From positions 1 through 16,217 of the forward strand of contig DAOUJI010000010.1 of NCBI GenBank assembly GCA_034422875.1: a stretch of DNA of 16,217 nt. The letters are read 5' to 3'. The stretch is from DAOUJI01 sp034422875 (GTDB lineage Bacteria > Chloroflexota > Dehalococcoidia > Lucifugimonadales > JAGWBF01). Made by a program: the position numbers and the translations under genes. The notes under the pieces are model-generated. The model saw only the letters and a program-made list of their open reading frames with translations, did no database searches and had not been told where the DNA came from. Positions 1-7,614 of this stretch are shown one piece after another. Every line of letters starts with the position of its first letter. The stretch's first letter is position 1.

Positions 1-121
1 TTCCCACGGCGAGGTAACCCAACAGAATTGGGAAACGCGCAAAGCGCGCCACCAGACCTCCGGCGGCTGCGGCGGCGATTACGGTTGCAATGTCCAGGAA
101 GACGCCGTGTTGGATATCCAT
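1..121 (-). CDS. Kef-type monovalent cation:proton antiporter (CPA2), N-terminus only
   Basis: This is a partial gene whose first 40 codons run leftward from an ATG at 121 off the edge of the window. The translation starts MDIQHGVFLDIATVIAAAAA and continues GGLVARFARFPILLGYLAVG. A hydrophobic first helix, then small residues, a short basic stretch and 'P(I/V)LLGYLxxG' is the characteristic opening of KefB/KefC-like and other CPA2 sodium or potassium/proton antiporters, which are inner-membrane proteins of 10-13 helices. Only the first one or two helices are visible, so the ion specificity and any regulatory TrkA-N domain cannot be judged. No strong Shine-Dalgarno is seen; a weak AAGGA lies about 25 bases upstream. 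A nearby ATG five bases upstream is out of frame. It is divergent from the MFS gene at 316. The family call is fairly confident, the exact member unknown. Confidence 0.7.
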   Translation of the reverse strand, partial: MDIQHGVFLDIATVIAAAAAGGLVARFARFPILLGYLAVG

Positions 122-153
122 AACATGCTGAAGAGATCGAGGAATTCCTTTTG

Positions 154-183
154 ATTATCGCTGTTATCGACTCCCTCTGAAAA
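154..183 (-). promoter_or_regulatory. candidate sigma-70 promoter for the antiporter gene
   Basis: Read on the minus strand, TTTTCA (183-178, four of six matches to the -35 consensus) is followed after 18 bases by GATAAT (159-154, five of six matches to the -10). Transcription would start near 147, about 26 bases before the ATG at 121. The rest of the 194-base divergent gap (122-315) shows no convincing rightward promoter, operator or hairpin. Confidence 0.35.
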
Positions 184-315
184 TAAACGGTGAGCGTGGA
201 ATCGATGTGTTTTGCCGTTCCGTCGAAACCAGACGGCGCAGCGATAACTCGCCTACCCGTATCTGGCGGACAGTGAAGAAATCGGGATTAGCTGTTACAG
301 TAGCCCGCGAAACCT

Positions 316-1596
316 ATGGAACAACTCAGCCAGTCACCCGACACTCCTCCCCAAAGCCGCAGCCGCGTAAGGACTTTTGCATCGCTGGCCCACAGGGACT
401 ACCGTTTCCTGTTCGCGGGCAACCTGTTCAACAACATGGCCCTCTGGCTCCAGCTTATTTCGCTGAGCTGGCTGACGTGGGAGCTGACAAAGGACCCAGA
501 CACAGGTCAGGGTTCCGCCTTGCTCTCTGGGACTGCCGGAGGGCTGAGGGCCCTGCCCACCTTGGTCATAGGACCGTGGGCCGGGGTCTTAGCAGACCGG
601 TTCGACCGTCGCATGCTGCTGACCTGGAGCCAGATGTTCATGGCTTGCATGGGGATTGGTTTCGCCGTACTGGTTGTCGAGGGTCAGGTGGAAGTCTGGC
701 ACGTCTTCCTGTACGCGGCGGTGACCGCCATCTCCACGGCCATCATTCAACCGGCCCGAATGTCCCTGGTCGCAAACACCGTGCCGCGGCAAGAACTGGG
801 CAACGCAATGGCCCTGTTCGCCATGACGGTCACCAGCATGAGGCTGGCGGGCGCCTTCATAGGAGGGATGCTGATCAGGTATGCGGGAGTGGAATGGGCC
901 TTCTTCCTGGAGGGAGGCTGCTATGCCGCAATGGGGCTGCTGCTGATTCCTATGAGGACTCCCTATTACGAAAAGCCCACCACCAAGGACACTGGGGCGT
1001 TGACCAACCTGAAGGACGGGATTCGCTACATCTGGACAGAGAACCGCATCATACTGCACTTGATGGCGCTGACGTTGATACTCGCTTTCGTGTTCCTGCC
1101 GCTGGCTCCCCTTCTTCCAGCCTATGCCGCGGGAGTGCTGGGCGCCGACGCCAACGTAAACGGGTTCCTGATGGGAAGCATGGGAGTCGGGGGCCTTCTC
1201 ACCACGTTCGTCATAGCCTCCTTCGGCTTCCCGTTGGGAACAGGAAGGACCGGACTCACGGCGTTGGTGTTGGGGTCAGCGATGATCTTGATTATGGCCC
1301 AGTCCGACTGGCTGACGTTGTCCCTCGTTGTTATCGCTGTCATGGGCTGCTGCCAGACCCTGTTCATCGTTGGCAATATCACGCTGATTCAGAGCATGGT
1401 CCCGGACACCCTTAGAGGGCGGGTCAGCAGCATCTGGAGCTTGCAGAACGCACTGAATCCGCTGGCAATTCTGCTGACCGGCTTGTTCATAGACCTCTAT
1501 ACGGCACGGGGAGCCTTCACCATCATATCGGCGGCCAGCGTGGGGATTTCCCTCTTCTTTCTGGTCGCGTTCAGGCAGGTGCGCAACCTCGAATAG
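316..1596 (+). CDS. MFS transporter, EntS/MFS_3-like exporter
   Basis: A 426-residue inner-membrane protein of the major facilitator superfamily, probably a proton-coupled exporter of a small molecule. The N-terminus carries a soluble tail of about 20 residues followed by 'FASLAHRDYRFLFAGN', the typical start of the MFS_3 (enterobactin exporter EntS-like) family. Motif A of the MFS lies between helices 2 and 3 as GPWAGVLADRFDRR (residues 86-99). About twelve hydrophobic segments follow, with the usual cytoplasmic loop near residues 215-240 and the second-half motif 'LRGRVSSIWSL' near residue 373. Length is normal. The ATG at 316 has no strong ribosome binding site, but it fits the family start. 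A shorter overlapping frame is a shadow, without transmembrane pattern. The substrate cannot be read from sequence. A paralogue lies at 2885-4123, with an oxidoreductase between them. Confidence 0.9.
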   Translation: MEQLSQSPDTPPQSRSRVRTFASLAHRDYRFLFAGNLFNNMALWLQLISLSWLTWELTKDPDTGQGSALLSGTAGGLRALPTLVIGPWAGVLADRFDRRMLLTWSQMFMACMGIGFAVLVVEGQVEVWHVFLYAAVTAISTAIIQPARMSLVANTVPRQELGNAMALFAMTVTSMRLAGAFIGGMLIRYAGVEWAFFLEGGCYAAMGLLLIPMRTPYYEKPTTKDTGALTNLKDGIRYIWTENRIILHLMALTLILAFVFLPLAPLLPAYAAGVLGADANVNGFLMGSMGVGGLLTTFVIASFGFPLGTGRTGLTALVLGSAMILIMAQSDWLTLSLVVIAVMGCCQTLFIVGNITLIQSMVPDTLRGRVSSIWSLQNALNPLAILLTGLFIDLYTARGAFTIISAASVGISLFFLVAFRQVRNLE

Positions 1597-1645
1597 GGAT
1601 GCCAACCTCCCGACCGCTGGAAGCCACAGGGTGGTTGTCGCCCAA

Positions 1646-2674
1646 TCAGAAGGTAAGAATCACCTTGCCTGTCTTGCCGGAGTCGAATAGTTGGTAGGCC
1701 TCGACTATCTCGTCCAGAGAGAAGGTGTGGGTGATGTGGTCTTTCAGGGGAACCTTGCGGTCCACCACGAAGTTGGCGGCTTCTGCCAGCCCGGACAGGC
1801 TCATTGTCCAGGAGCCGTAGATGGTCAACTGCTTGTGGATGATTTGCTCGCTGACGTCAAAGACCGTAGGGTTGCCCTCGCCAACGAAGCAGACCCTTCC
1901 CCACAACGCTACGCTGTCCAGGGCATTGTGCCGCACCGGAGCCAGACCCGTGGCGTCCAGGACGGCGTCGGGTCCCTCGCCGCTGGTCAGGTCTCTTAAC
2001 GCCTGCACAACGTCGTCGTTACTGGAGTCTACGACGGCGTCAGCCCCCAGCCGCCTGGCCAACTCCAGGCGTTCGGGCACAACGTCCACCGCAAGGACCC
2101 GAACCCCCATAGCTTTGGCAAAAATAGTCCCGCTGAGGCCAACTGGCCCCTGTCCGAATATGGCCAGTGTGTCCATGCCGGTCAGGTTGAGCCGCTTTAG
2201 TCCGAAGAAGGCCGTGCCCGACCCGCACGCGAGAGCGGCGCCCTCCTCGAAGCTGACTTCATCGGGCATACGCACACAGGTAGACGCAGGGCACAACAAG
2301 TAGTCTTCGTGCCCGCCGCCCTTGGAGCTGCCGTATCCCTCCCGACCCACCATGCACATCTGGGTGTATCCGATTCGGCACATCTTGCAGGCGTTGCAGC
2401 CCGAGTAGTGGTGCATCATCACCCGGTCGCCCACCTTGACGGTGGTCACATCGGGTCCTACCGCCTCGATTACGCCGCAGGGTTCGTGGCCTCCAACGGC
2501 CAGCTTGTCGGGGTCGCCCCTCTCGGCCTTGGGCACGTTGTACCAGGCTCTCAAGTCGCTGCCGCAAAGACCGGAGGCTTTTATAGCAATAACCGCCTCT
2601 CCAGGCCCTGGAGTCGGGTCGGGAAGTTCCCGCAGTTCTATTTCGCTGTCTCCGAGAAAAATCGCTCCTCGCAT
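1646..2674 (-). CDS. zinc-dependent medium-chain alcohol dehydrogenase
   Basis: A 342-residue cytoplasmic NAD(P)-dependent oxidoreductase of the medium-chain dehydrogenase/reductase (MDR) superfamily, which oxidises alcohols or polyols. The catalytic zinc ligands are C37 (in SGLCGSD), H63 and E64 (GGHE). The structural zinc site is the cysteine set C93, C96, C99 and C107 (GCNACKMCRIGYTQMC). The Rossmann fold shows AIFGQGPVGL near residues 172-181 and an acidic residue after the second strand (AVDVVPERL), which favours NAD over NADP. Start choice: an in-frame TTG lies at 2689, but GGGAGG at 2687-2682 followed by seven bases selects the ATG at 2674. The gene converges with the left MFS gene (49 bases between stops) and diverges from the right one. 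It is closest in style to threonine/sorbitol dehydrogenase-like MDRs; the substrate is undetermined. Confidence 0.92.
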   Translation of the reverse strand: MRGAIFLGDSEIELRELPDPTPGPGEAVIAIKASGLCGSDLRAWYNVPKAERGDPDKLAVGGHEPCGVIEAVGPDVTTVKVGDRVMMHHYSGCNACKMCRIGYTQMCMVGREGYGSSKGGGHEDYLLCPASTCVRMPDEVSFEEGAALACGSGTAFFGLKRLNLTGMDTLAIFGQGPVGLSGTIFAKAMGVRVLAVDVVPERLELARRLGADAVVDSSNDDVVQALRDLTSGEGPDAVLDATGLAPVRHNALDSVALWGRVCFVGEGNPTVFDVSEQIIHKQLTIYGSWTMSLSGLAEAANFVVDRKVPLKDHITHTFSLDEIVEAYQLFDSGKTGKVILTF

Positions 2675-2681
2675 GATGCCG

Positions 2682-2687
2682 CCTCCC
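2682..2687 (-). promoter_or_regulatory. ribosome binding site deciding the alcohol dehydrogenase start
   Basis: GGGAGG on the minus strand, seven bases before the ATG at 2674. It lies inside the N-terminal extension that a TTG start at 2689 would give, so the longer start is unlikely. Confidence 0.75.
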
Positions 2688-2722
2688 AATCGCTCAAGAT
2701 ACGCGCCATCCGGTTTACCCTA

Positions 2723-2746
2723 ACGCAATGACGCAACGACGCCAAG
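2723..2746 (+). repeat. three tandem 8-base units, ACGCAAYG type
   Basis: Consecutive octamers ACGCAATG, ACGCAACG and ACGCCAAG occupy the gap between the divergent dehydrogenase and MFS genes, downstream of the dehydrogenase's proposed transcription start. The same unit recurs at 8723-8754. Two imperfect TTCAAGGGCG/TTCAAGGCGT copies follow at 2771-2790. Confidence 0.5.
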
Positions 2747-2758
2747 GGCATCTTACAG

Positions 2759-2785
2759 ATTATACGGTTATTCAAGGGCGTTCAA
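2759..2785 (-). promoter_or_regulatory. candidate promoter for the alcohol dehydrogenase
   Basis: On the minus strand, TTGAAC (2785-2780) is followed after 15 bases by a perfect TATAAT (2764-2759). The spacer is on the short side. Transcription would start near 2752 and leave a leader of about 78 bases that covers the octamer repeat. Confidence 0.4.
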
Positions 2786-2884
2786 GGCGTCTCCCTTGGC
2801 TGGGCCGGAGTCCCGTATACTAGGGCGGGCCGATTCCCGGCAGGATCTGTCACACGGACGCTGAAGACCGCCCTTAAAGAGACA

Positions 2885-4123
2885 ATGAGAAACCCGCTGC
2901 GCAGGTCGAACCTTGGCGACAGGGAGAGTTACTTCCTGGCCTTTCGGGGCACGGAATACCTGTGGCTCTGGCTGGGAAACATCGTATCCGGGGCCGGGTT
3001 CACGGTGGACATGCTCGCCCAGGGCTGGATCGTCCTGGAAATCACGGGGGAGCCGTTCTGGGTGGGGTTTGCCGCTGGAGTGCGCGGAATCACCTGGTTC
3101 ATGTTCGGTCCGCCTACTGGCGCGTTGCTCGATCGGATGGACCGCCGCAAGATCTTGGCTGGAGTCTATCTGCTGGGGTGCGCCGGCGCATCGGTGATAG
3201 CGACGGTGATCTTCATGGGAGCCGTGGAGCTATGGCACATGCTTCTTTTCTCGGCTCTCATGGGCCTGGTGATGGCTGTGAACCAACCCGCCAACACGTC
3301 CCTGACCTACGATATAGTCGGCCCTCAAAAGGTCTTGAACGCCAACGCTTTCAGGTTCATGGGATCCGGGGTTATACGCATATTCGCAGCAATAGGCGGC
3401 GGGTTACTGATAGACAGCGTTGGGGTGGGCGGGAACTACACGATGGCGGCAATTGCCTATGCTGCGTCCACTGGATTCGTCCTTATGCTTTCTCGACCCC
3501 AGATTCAAACCAGGTTGAGGGAACCCTTCCTGAACGCCATAACCACAGGTCTAAAGTACGCTTTCACTACACCGGCCGTTCGCAGGCTGCTGCTAATCAG
3601 CCTGGCGGTGGAGTTCTTCGGCTTCTCCTACCTTTGGATGATGCCAGTGATGGCCAGGGATGTGCTGGAGGTAGGCGGGACCGGATTGGGCTACCTTACA
3701 GCCGCGGCCGGAGCAGGGTCATTGGCCGCGATGATAGTCCTTGCATCCCGCGGCGACATCGGCAACAAGCAACTGCTGTTGGCCGTGGGAGCCATTGGGT
3801 TTGGCCTTTCATTGGCGGGTTTTGGGATGTCGCCTTGGTTCCCCCTCTCAATGGCGTTGGTCTTCCTTGTGGGTTGTTTGAGTTCGACCTATGACACATC
3901 CCTCCTTACGTCGATTCAGCTTTCCGCTTCCCATGAGATGCGGAGCCGCATACTGGGCCTGTACGTCTCCACGTGGGGCGTGAACCAGTTGGGGGGCATT
4001 GGCTTGGGAGCGATAGCGACTTTCCTGGGAGCTCCCCTGGCCCTTTTCATCAGCGGCTTGGCCGCCTCTGCTTTCGTTGTGCGGCATATCCCCCGCTTCT
4101 TAAGGTCTTCCGAGGAAGACTAA
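2885..4123 (+). CDS. MFS transporter, second EntS/MFS_3-like exporter
   Basis: A 412-residue integral membrane protein of the major facilitator superfamily. After an 18-residue basic tail it shows the MFS_3 opening (FRGTEYLWLWLGN), then motif A between helices 2 and 3 as GPPTGALLDRMDRR (residues 75-88), about twelve hydrophobic segments, and a second-half motif with MRSRILGLYVSTWG near residues 358-371. It ends in a short charged tail (RFLRSSEED). It is a diverged paralogue of the MFS protein at 316-1596 and not a recent duplicate: the ends and loops differ throughout. Upstream, a TATACT hexamer at 2816-2821 could be a -10 box, but no good -35 is at the right distance. The Shine-Dalgarno is weak (AAAGAGAC just before the ATG). 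The substrate is unknown; an efflux or small-molecule export role is a family inference. Confidence 0.9.
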   Translation: MRNPLRRSNLGDRESYFLAFRGTEYLWLWLGNIVSGAGFTVDMLAQGWIVLEITGEPFWVGFAAGVRGITWFMFGPPTGALLDRMDRRKILAGVYLLGCAGASVIATVIFMGAVELWHMLLFSALMGLVMAVNQPANTSLTYDIVGPQKVLNANAFRFMGSGVIRIFAAIGGGLLIDSVGVGGNYTMAAIAYAASTGFVLMLSRPQIQTRLREPFLNAITTGLKYAFTTPAVRRLLLISLAVEFFGFSYLWMMPVMARDVLEVGGTGLGYLTAAAGAGSLAAMIVLASRGDIGNKQLLLAVGAIGFGLSLAGFGMSPWFPLSMALVFLVGCLSSTYDTSLLTSIQLSASHEMRSRILGLYVSTWGVNQLGGIGLGAIATFLGAPLALFISGLAASAFVVRHIPRFLRSSEED

Positions 4124-4189
4124 CACTCACATTAGCTCTCCTTTTTCCTGTATTATCCTCTTGCAGCGTGAGGGCAAAGGAGGGAATCC

Positions 4190-4978
4190 ATGGCTTCACT
4201 GGAAGAACGGTATCAGGCTGGACTGGAGACCCGCAGGAAATTCGGCGGCGGCACGGTGGGGGCTGGATCAGTGCCGGGGTCCAACGAAATGGCCCCGGAC
4301 CTGCATCGAATAGCGGCAGAAGCGCTGTTCGGCTCAATATGGCCGCGTCCAGCGTTGGCTACGGAGCACCGGGAGATGTCGACCCTGTCGGTGCTGTGCG
4401 TGCTCCAGCGTGAAAACCAGCTCCGCCAGCACATCGCCAACGCCCTGAACCTGGGGCTGACGCCACAACAGGTCATAGAAGTGTTCATCCACGTGTCCTA
4501 CTACGGCGGAGTGCCCACAGCGTTTAACGCTATGGGAATCGCCAAAGAGGTGTTTGAAAACAAGGGCGTGGACTTCCAGCCACTACTGGTCCACGACCCG
4601 TCAGACTCTCCCGACGACCTGTACCAGCGTGGGGTGGAACTGAGAGAAAGGTACATGGGCGCAAGCTCCGGCGGCGGACGGGCCGAGCCTGTGACCCAGG
4701 CGGAGAGAGACTTCCTGAGATTGACAGGGGAGTACTACTGGGGTTCCGTCTGGACTCGCCCCGGAATTGACCTTGAGGCCCGGTGTATATGCACCTTGTC
4801 TGCCCTGACGGCGTTGGGCAGGGAAGGTCCGCTGGAGAGCCACATACGAGCGGCGCTGAACATCGGCTTGACCCCAGAACGCATCATGGAGGTGTTCATC
4901 CACACCGCGTACTACGCGGGACTGCCGTTTGTCCGGGCCGCTATGGACATCGCCAACCGGGTGTTCGCCTCAAAATGA
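4190..4978 (+). CDS. tandem-domain carboxymuconolactone decarboxylase-like protein
   Basis: A 262-residue cytoplasmic protein made of two copies of the carboxymuconolactone decarboxylase (CMD) fold. Copy 1 spans about residues 8-126, copy 2 about 144-262. They align along their whole length: YQAGLETRRKF with YQRGVELRERY, and HIANALNLGLTPQQVIEVFIH with HIRAALNIGLTPERIMEVFIH. The conserved histidines are H81 and H218. Neither copy has the CxxC...H redox centre of AhpD, so a peroxidase role is unlikely; a decarboxylase/lactonase-like or small-molecule binding role is more likely. Single-domain family members are about 120-130 residues, so this is a fused dimer. AAAGGAGG at 4176-4183, six bases before the ATG, firmly fixes the start. 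TATTAT at 4151-4156 could be a -10 box without a clear -35. The gene lies 66 bases after the MFS gene and may be co-transcribed with it. Confidence 0.88.
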   Translation: MASLEERYQAGLETRRKFGGGTVGAGSVPGSNEMAPDLHRIAAEALFGSIWPRPALATEHREMSTLSVLCVLQRENQLRQHIANALNLGLTPQQVIEVFIHVSYYGGVPTAFNAMGIAKEVFENKGVDFQPLLVHDPSDSPDDLYQRGVELRERYMGASSGGGRAEPVTQAERDFLRLTGEYYWGSVWTRPGIDLEARCICTLSALTALGREGPLESHIRAALNIGLTPERIMEVFIHTAYYAGLPFVRAAMDIANRVFASK

Positions 4979-5007
4979 CTGGGGCCTTGAGAGACTCTGA
5001 AAAGACC

Positions 5008-5041
5008 TCTTCCCCCTTGAGCGGAAGATTGAGATGGGGGT
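5008..5041 (+). repeat. degenerate hairpin repeat between the CMD and cupin genes
   Basis: TCTTCC (5008-5013) can pair with GGAAGA (5023-5028), and CCCCC (5012-5016) can alternatively pair with GGGGG (5036-5040). The C-run, short stem and 'GAGATGGGGGT' layout resembles common dispersed intergenic hairpins of high-GC bacteria. There is no T-run, so a terminator is not supported. Confidence 0.3.
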
Positions 5042-5083
5042 AAACAGGCGGAGACGGCTATTGTCAAACAGCTATAACACAAG

Positions 5084-5089
5084 AGGAGG
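5084..5089 (+). promoter_or_regulatory. ribosome binding site deciding the cupin start
   Basis: AGGAGG touches the ATG at 5090 directly, which is too close for initiation, but lies six bases before the in-frame ATG at 5096. The second ATG is therefore the likely start. Confidence 0.75.
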
Positions 5090-5095
5090 ATGGAA

Positions 5096-5440
5096 ATGGC
5101 ACAAATCATTCGAGTGTTCTCAGGCAGCGACGGCGAGTCCCATTTCGAGGAGGTGAGTCCCGACGAGTTCGCGGAGATAGTCGCCAACCCCGGAACGGGG
5201 CCCATAAACCTGAACCGGCGGGAGTCCCCGTCGTTCTCCGACTATCACACCGCTCCGCGTCGCCAGTACGTGGTGAACATATCGGGAATCGCCGAATTCG
5301 AGGTGGCCGACGGAACGGTGGTGCGGTTGGTCCCGGGAGACGTGCTTGTGGCGGAGGACCTGACCGGCCACGGCCACATTGCCCGCAGCATCGGAGATGA
5401 GTTTCGCATCTCTCTGGCTGTCCCAATGGCGGACGCATAG
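5096..5440 (+). CDS. small cupin-domain protein
   Basis: A 114-residue soluble single-domain protein with a cupin-like beta-barrel pattern. Residues 50-73 (YHTAPRRQYVVNISGIAEFE and on) match the first cupin block, and residues 76-97 with VPGDVLVAEDLTGHGH match the second. The usual metal ligands of block one (HxH...E) are mostly replaced: H51 is kept but Q57 stands where the glutamate is expected. Block two keeps a pair of histidines (H92, H94) in the 'GHGH' end. It may therefore bind metal poorly or act as a small-molecule binding or isomerase-like protein; the actual substrate is unknown. The ATG at 5096 is chosen over 5090 by Shine-Dalgarno spacing. The TPR gene follows after 27 bases, so the two are probably one operon. 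Confidence 0.8.
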   Translation: MAQIIRVFSGSDGESHFEEVSPDEFAEIVANPGTGPINLNRRESPSFSDYHTAPRRQYVVNISGIAEFEVADGTVVRLVPGDVLVAEDLTGHGHIARSIGDEFRISLAVPMADA

Positions 5441-5456
5441 TCGCGCCTCCGTAGGC

Positions 5457-5461
5457 AGGAG
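5457..5461 (+). promoter_or_regulatory. ribosome binding site for the TTG-started TPR gene
   Basis: AGGAG is followed by six bases and then TTG at 5468-5470. No ATG or GTG is better placed before the conserved part of the protein. Confidence 0.65.
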
Positions 5462-5467
5462 CCTGCT

Positions 5468-6646
5468 TTGGGAACATCGGGTCCTGAAACTTGGGCCTCG
5501 GAGGACAATCTCGCAAAGTTAGCGAGGCTGCTACGAGAGGTCTCCATAGGAGACGTCCGCGTAACCCCCATGCCGGGCGGCGGGGTTGTCGCCGGCGCCC
5601 CCGCCCTGGATATCGAACAACTCCTGGAAGCCATCGAGGACGCTCCCTCAAACTCCTGGCCGATGGTCTACGGGAACGGACTGTTCGCCGTGGGCCGGTT
5701 CGGAGAAGCCGCTTCTGTCTATTCCAGGTTCCTGGAAGAGGAACCCGACAACGTGGACGTCCGGTTCAACCTGGCTCTCTGCCTCATGCGTCTCGGTCGG
5801 CCAGGAGAAGCGGTGTATGAGCTGACGACCGTGCTGGAGATTGAGCCGGAGATGACCGAGGCCCACTACCAGCGTGGCAACGCATACGATGACTTGGGGC
5901 AGGGAGAAAAGGCCCTCGAGGACTACCGGAAAACCCTGGAGATGGACCCGGGCCATCTCAGGGCTATTTACAACTCCGGGGTGGTTTTAGCCAAGCTGGG
6001 TCAGCACGAACAGGCAGTAGAGTCATTCACCGACTTCATCAGTATGCGGCCTGGCATATCCAATGCGCACCTCAACAGGGGCGCGTCTCTGGACGAATTG
6101 GGCAGGCACGAAGATGCTTTGGACGAGTATGCCAAGGCCGTAGAAATAAATCCCGTCAACTCCAATGCACACTATAACCGAGCGCGTACCTGCTACTATC
6201 TGGGGCGATTCGAGGAAGCGGTCGCGGGTTATTCCAGGGCATTAGAGTTCGACTCGGAAGACGCGGAGGCGTTCAACAACCGAGGCCTGGCCCTGGATGC
6301 CCTGGGCGAACTGGACGATGCCATCGTCGACTACGGAGAGGCCATAATGGCCCGCCCCGGATTCGCCGAGGCCTTCAACAATCGAGGGGCCGCTTTGGAA
6401 GTCTTGGGCGATTATGAGCGAGCGTTGTCCGACTACAGGGCTGCTATAGCATGTGAGGCTGACTTCGTCGACGCTAGATTCAACGCGGCCCGTCTCTGCT
6501 CACAGTTGGGGTATATGGATGAAGGCGCCATACATCTGGCATGGGCGTTGGAATTGGACCCCAACATCGGCCCTGATGCAGCCGACGACGCCCATCTGAA
6601 GCCGGTGCTGGACTCAATACGCGGAGGCGGCGCCCTTCCGTCTTGA
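5468..6646 (+). CDS. tetratricopeptide repeat protein, nine TPR units
   Basis: A 392-residue protein dominated by nine consecutive 34-residue tetratricopeptide repeats from about residue 61 to 366. Each shows the TPR pattern (for example NRGASLDELGRHEDALDEY and NRGLALDALGELDDAIVDY) with a proline near the end of helix B (EEEPDN, EIEPEM, EMDPGH, EINPVN). A closing segment (DDAHLKPVLDSIRG) caps the solenoid. The first 60 residues are not TPR: a short helix, a glycine/proline-rich stretch (PMPGGGVVAGAP) and another helix. No signal peptide or membrane helix is visible, so it is probably a cytoplasmic scaffold for protein-protein contacts; the partner is unknown. Initiation is at TTG with AGGAG at a good distance. 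Its stop lies three bases from the end of the convergent nudC gene. Confidence 0.9.
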   Translation: MGTSGPETWASEDNLAKLARLLREVSIGDVRVTPMPGGGVVAGAPALDIEQLLEAIEDAPSNSWPMVYGNGLFAVGRFGEAASVYSRFLEEEPDNVDVRFNLALCLMRLGRPGEAVYELTTVLEIEPEMTEAHYQRGNAYDDLGQGEKALEDYRKTLEMDPGHLRAIYNSGVVLAKLGQHEQAVESFTDFISMRPGISNAHLNRGASLDELGRHEDALDEYAKAVEINPVNSNAHYNRARTCYYLGRFEEAVAGYSRALEFDSEDAEAFNNRGLALDALGELDDAIVDYGEAIMARPGFAEAFNNRGAALEVLGDYERALSDYRAAIACEADFVDARFNAARLCSQLGYMDEGAIHLAWALELDPNIGPDAADDAHLKPVLDSIRGGGALPS

Positions 6647-6649
6647 GCC

Positions 6650-7588
6650 TTAGTTGACCTCGCCGACCGCCCACGAGCGTATCAGGTGGAATGCAATGGC
6701 GATTCGGCCTGGCACCTTGAGGATTTCGCTCCGCTCATCGATGGCCAGCAGGGTCTCCTCCCTGGAGAACCACCGAACGTCGGACATCTCCTCCGGGTCC
6801 ATGGCAATTTCGGTGGTCGCGGCGTGGGCATGGCACCCAATCATCAGGGAATTGGGGAAAGGCCAGGGTTGGGAGGAGTGGTAGCGCACGTTCTTGACCT
6901 CTATCCCCGCCTCTTCACGAATCTCCCGGGCGACGGCCTCTTCGATGGACTCTCCCTGGTCCATGAACCCGGCCAAAGCCGAGTACATGTTGGAGCGGGA
7001 CAGACGCCCCCGGGACTGGCCCAGGAGACACCAGTCTCCGTCGGACACAAGAGTGATGACCACCGGGTCGGTGCGCGGGAAGTGCTCGGCCCCGCAGCTT
7101 GGGCAGCGGCGCACCTGTCCGCCTCGTTTTATTTCCGACGGCTGGCCGCATCTTGAGCAATAGGCGTGGCTCTTGTGCCAGTTCATCTGGCACCTGGCTT
7201 GGGCGGTTATGCCCGCGTCTAAGGCACTGACGTATTCGGTGACTGACCTAGGGTCCTCGAATCTCCTGCCATTGCCCTGAGCAAGAGCCTCTATACCCGA
7301 CTCGTTGTCGGTGACGTCCACCGCAAAGTGGGCGACGCCGTCCATCAGTCCTAGAAAAATCGGCTCGCCGCCTCCGCCATTGCGGTCGAGTTCGGCTTTC
7401 CCGGTCCATACCAACCCCGGTACAGCATCCTCTGTTATGAGCACGCCTCGGTCTGTTACGGGCAGAAATCTGCTGGATGGGTCGACCGCCCTGGCTGCTA
7501 TCCAGTCTTCGTCACGGCGTTCCCTCTCAGCCCTGTCCAGGGTGTTTCCGGCATAGACATGGGTGATTCTGGGTCTATCGTCAGTCAT
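6650..7588 (-). CDS. nudC: NAD(+) diphosphatase, NudC-type Nudix hydrolase
   Basis: A 312-residue cytoplasmic Nudix enzyme that splits NAD(H) into NMN(H) and AMP and, in the E. coli homologue, also removes NAD caps from RNA. A variable N-terminal domain (about 1-135) is followed by a four-cysteine zinc ribbon (C144, C147, C162, C165), then the complete Nudix box GX5EX7REUXEEXGU at 207-229. The NudC signature SQPWPFPNS follows at 239-247, which separates it from other Nudix families. All key residues are present and length is near normal for actinobacterial/chloroflexotal NudC (somewhat longer than E. coli). The ATG at 7588 has an AGGACGAG ribosome site just upstream. It lies 26 bases after the aldo/keto reductase gene on the same strand, so both are probably one transcript, linking NAD turnover with an NAD(P)-dependent reductase. 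Confidence 0.94.
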   Translation of the reverse strand: MTDDRPRITHVYAGNTLDRAERERRDEDWIAARAVDPSSRFLPVTDRGVLITEDAVPGLVWTGKAELDRNGGGGEPIFLGLMDGVAHFAVDVTDNESGIEALAQGNGRRFEDPRSVTEYVSALDAGITAQARCQMNWHKSHAYCSRCGQPSEIKRGGQVRRCPSCGAEHFPRTDPVVITLVSDGDWCLLGQSRGRLSRSNMYSALAGFMDQGESIEEAVAREIREEAGIEVKNVRYHSSQPWPFPNSLMIGCHAHAATTEIAMDPEEMSDVRWFSREETLLAIDERSEILKVPGRIAIAFHLIRSWAVGEVN

Positions 7589-7614
7589 AGCTCGTCCTAG
7601 TCCAGCATTTGCCT

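Noticed and set aside
207..1415. Long open frame overlapping the first MFS gene
   Set aside because: It is rich in arginine, glycine and histidine with no domain or membrane pattern, while the frame starting at 316 has clear MFS motifs. It is a GC-rich shadow.
5008..5041. Terminator between the CMD and cupin genes
   Set aside because: Stems are short and alternative, with no T-run; a decayed repeat fits better.
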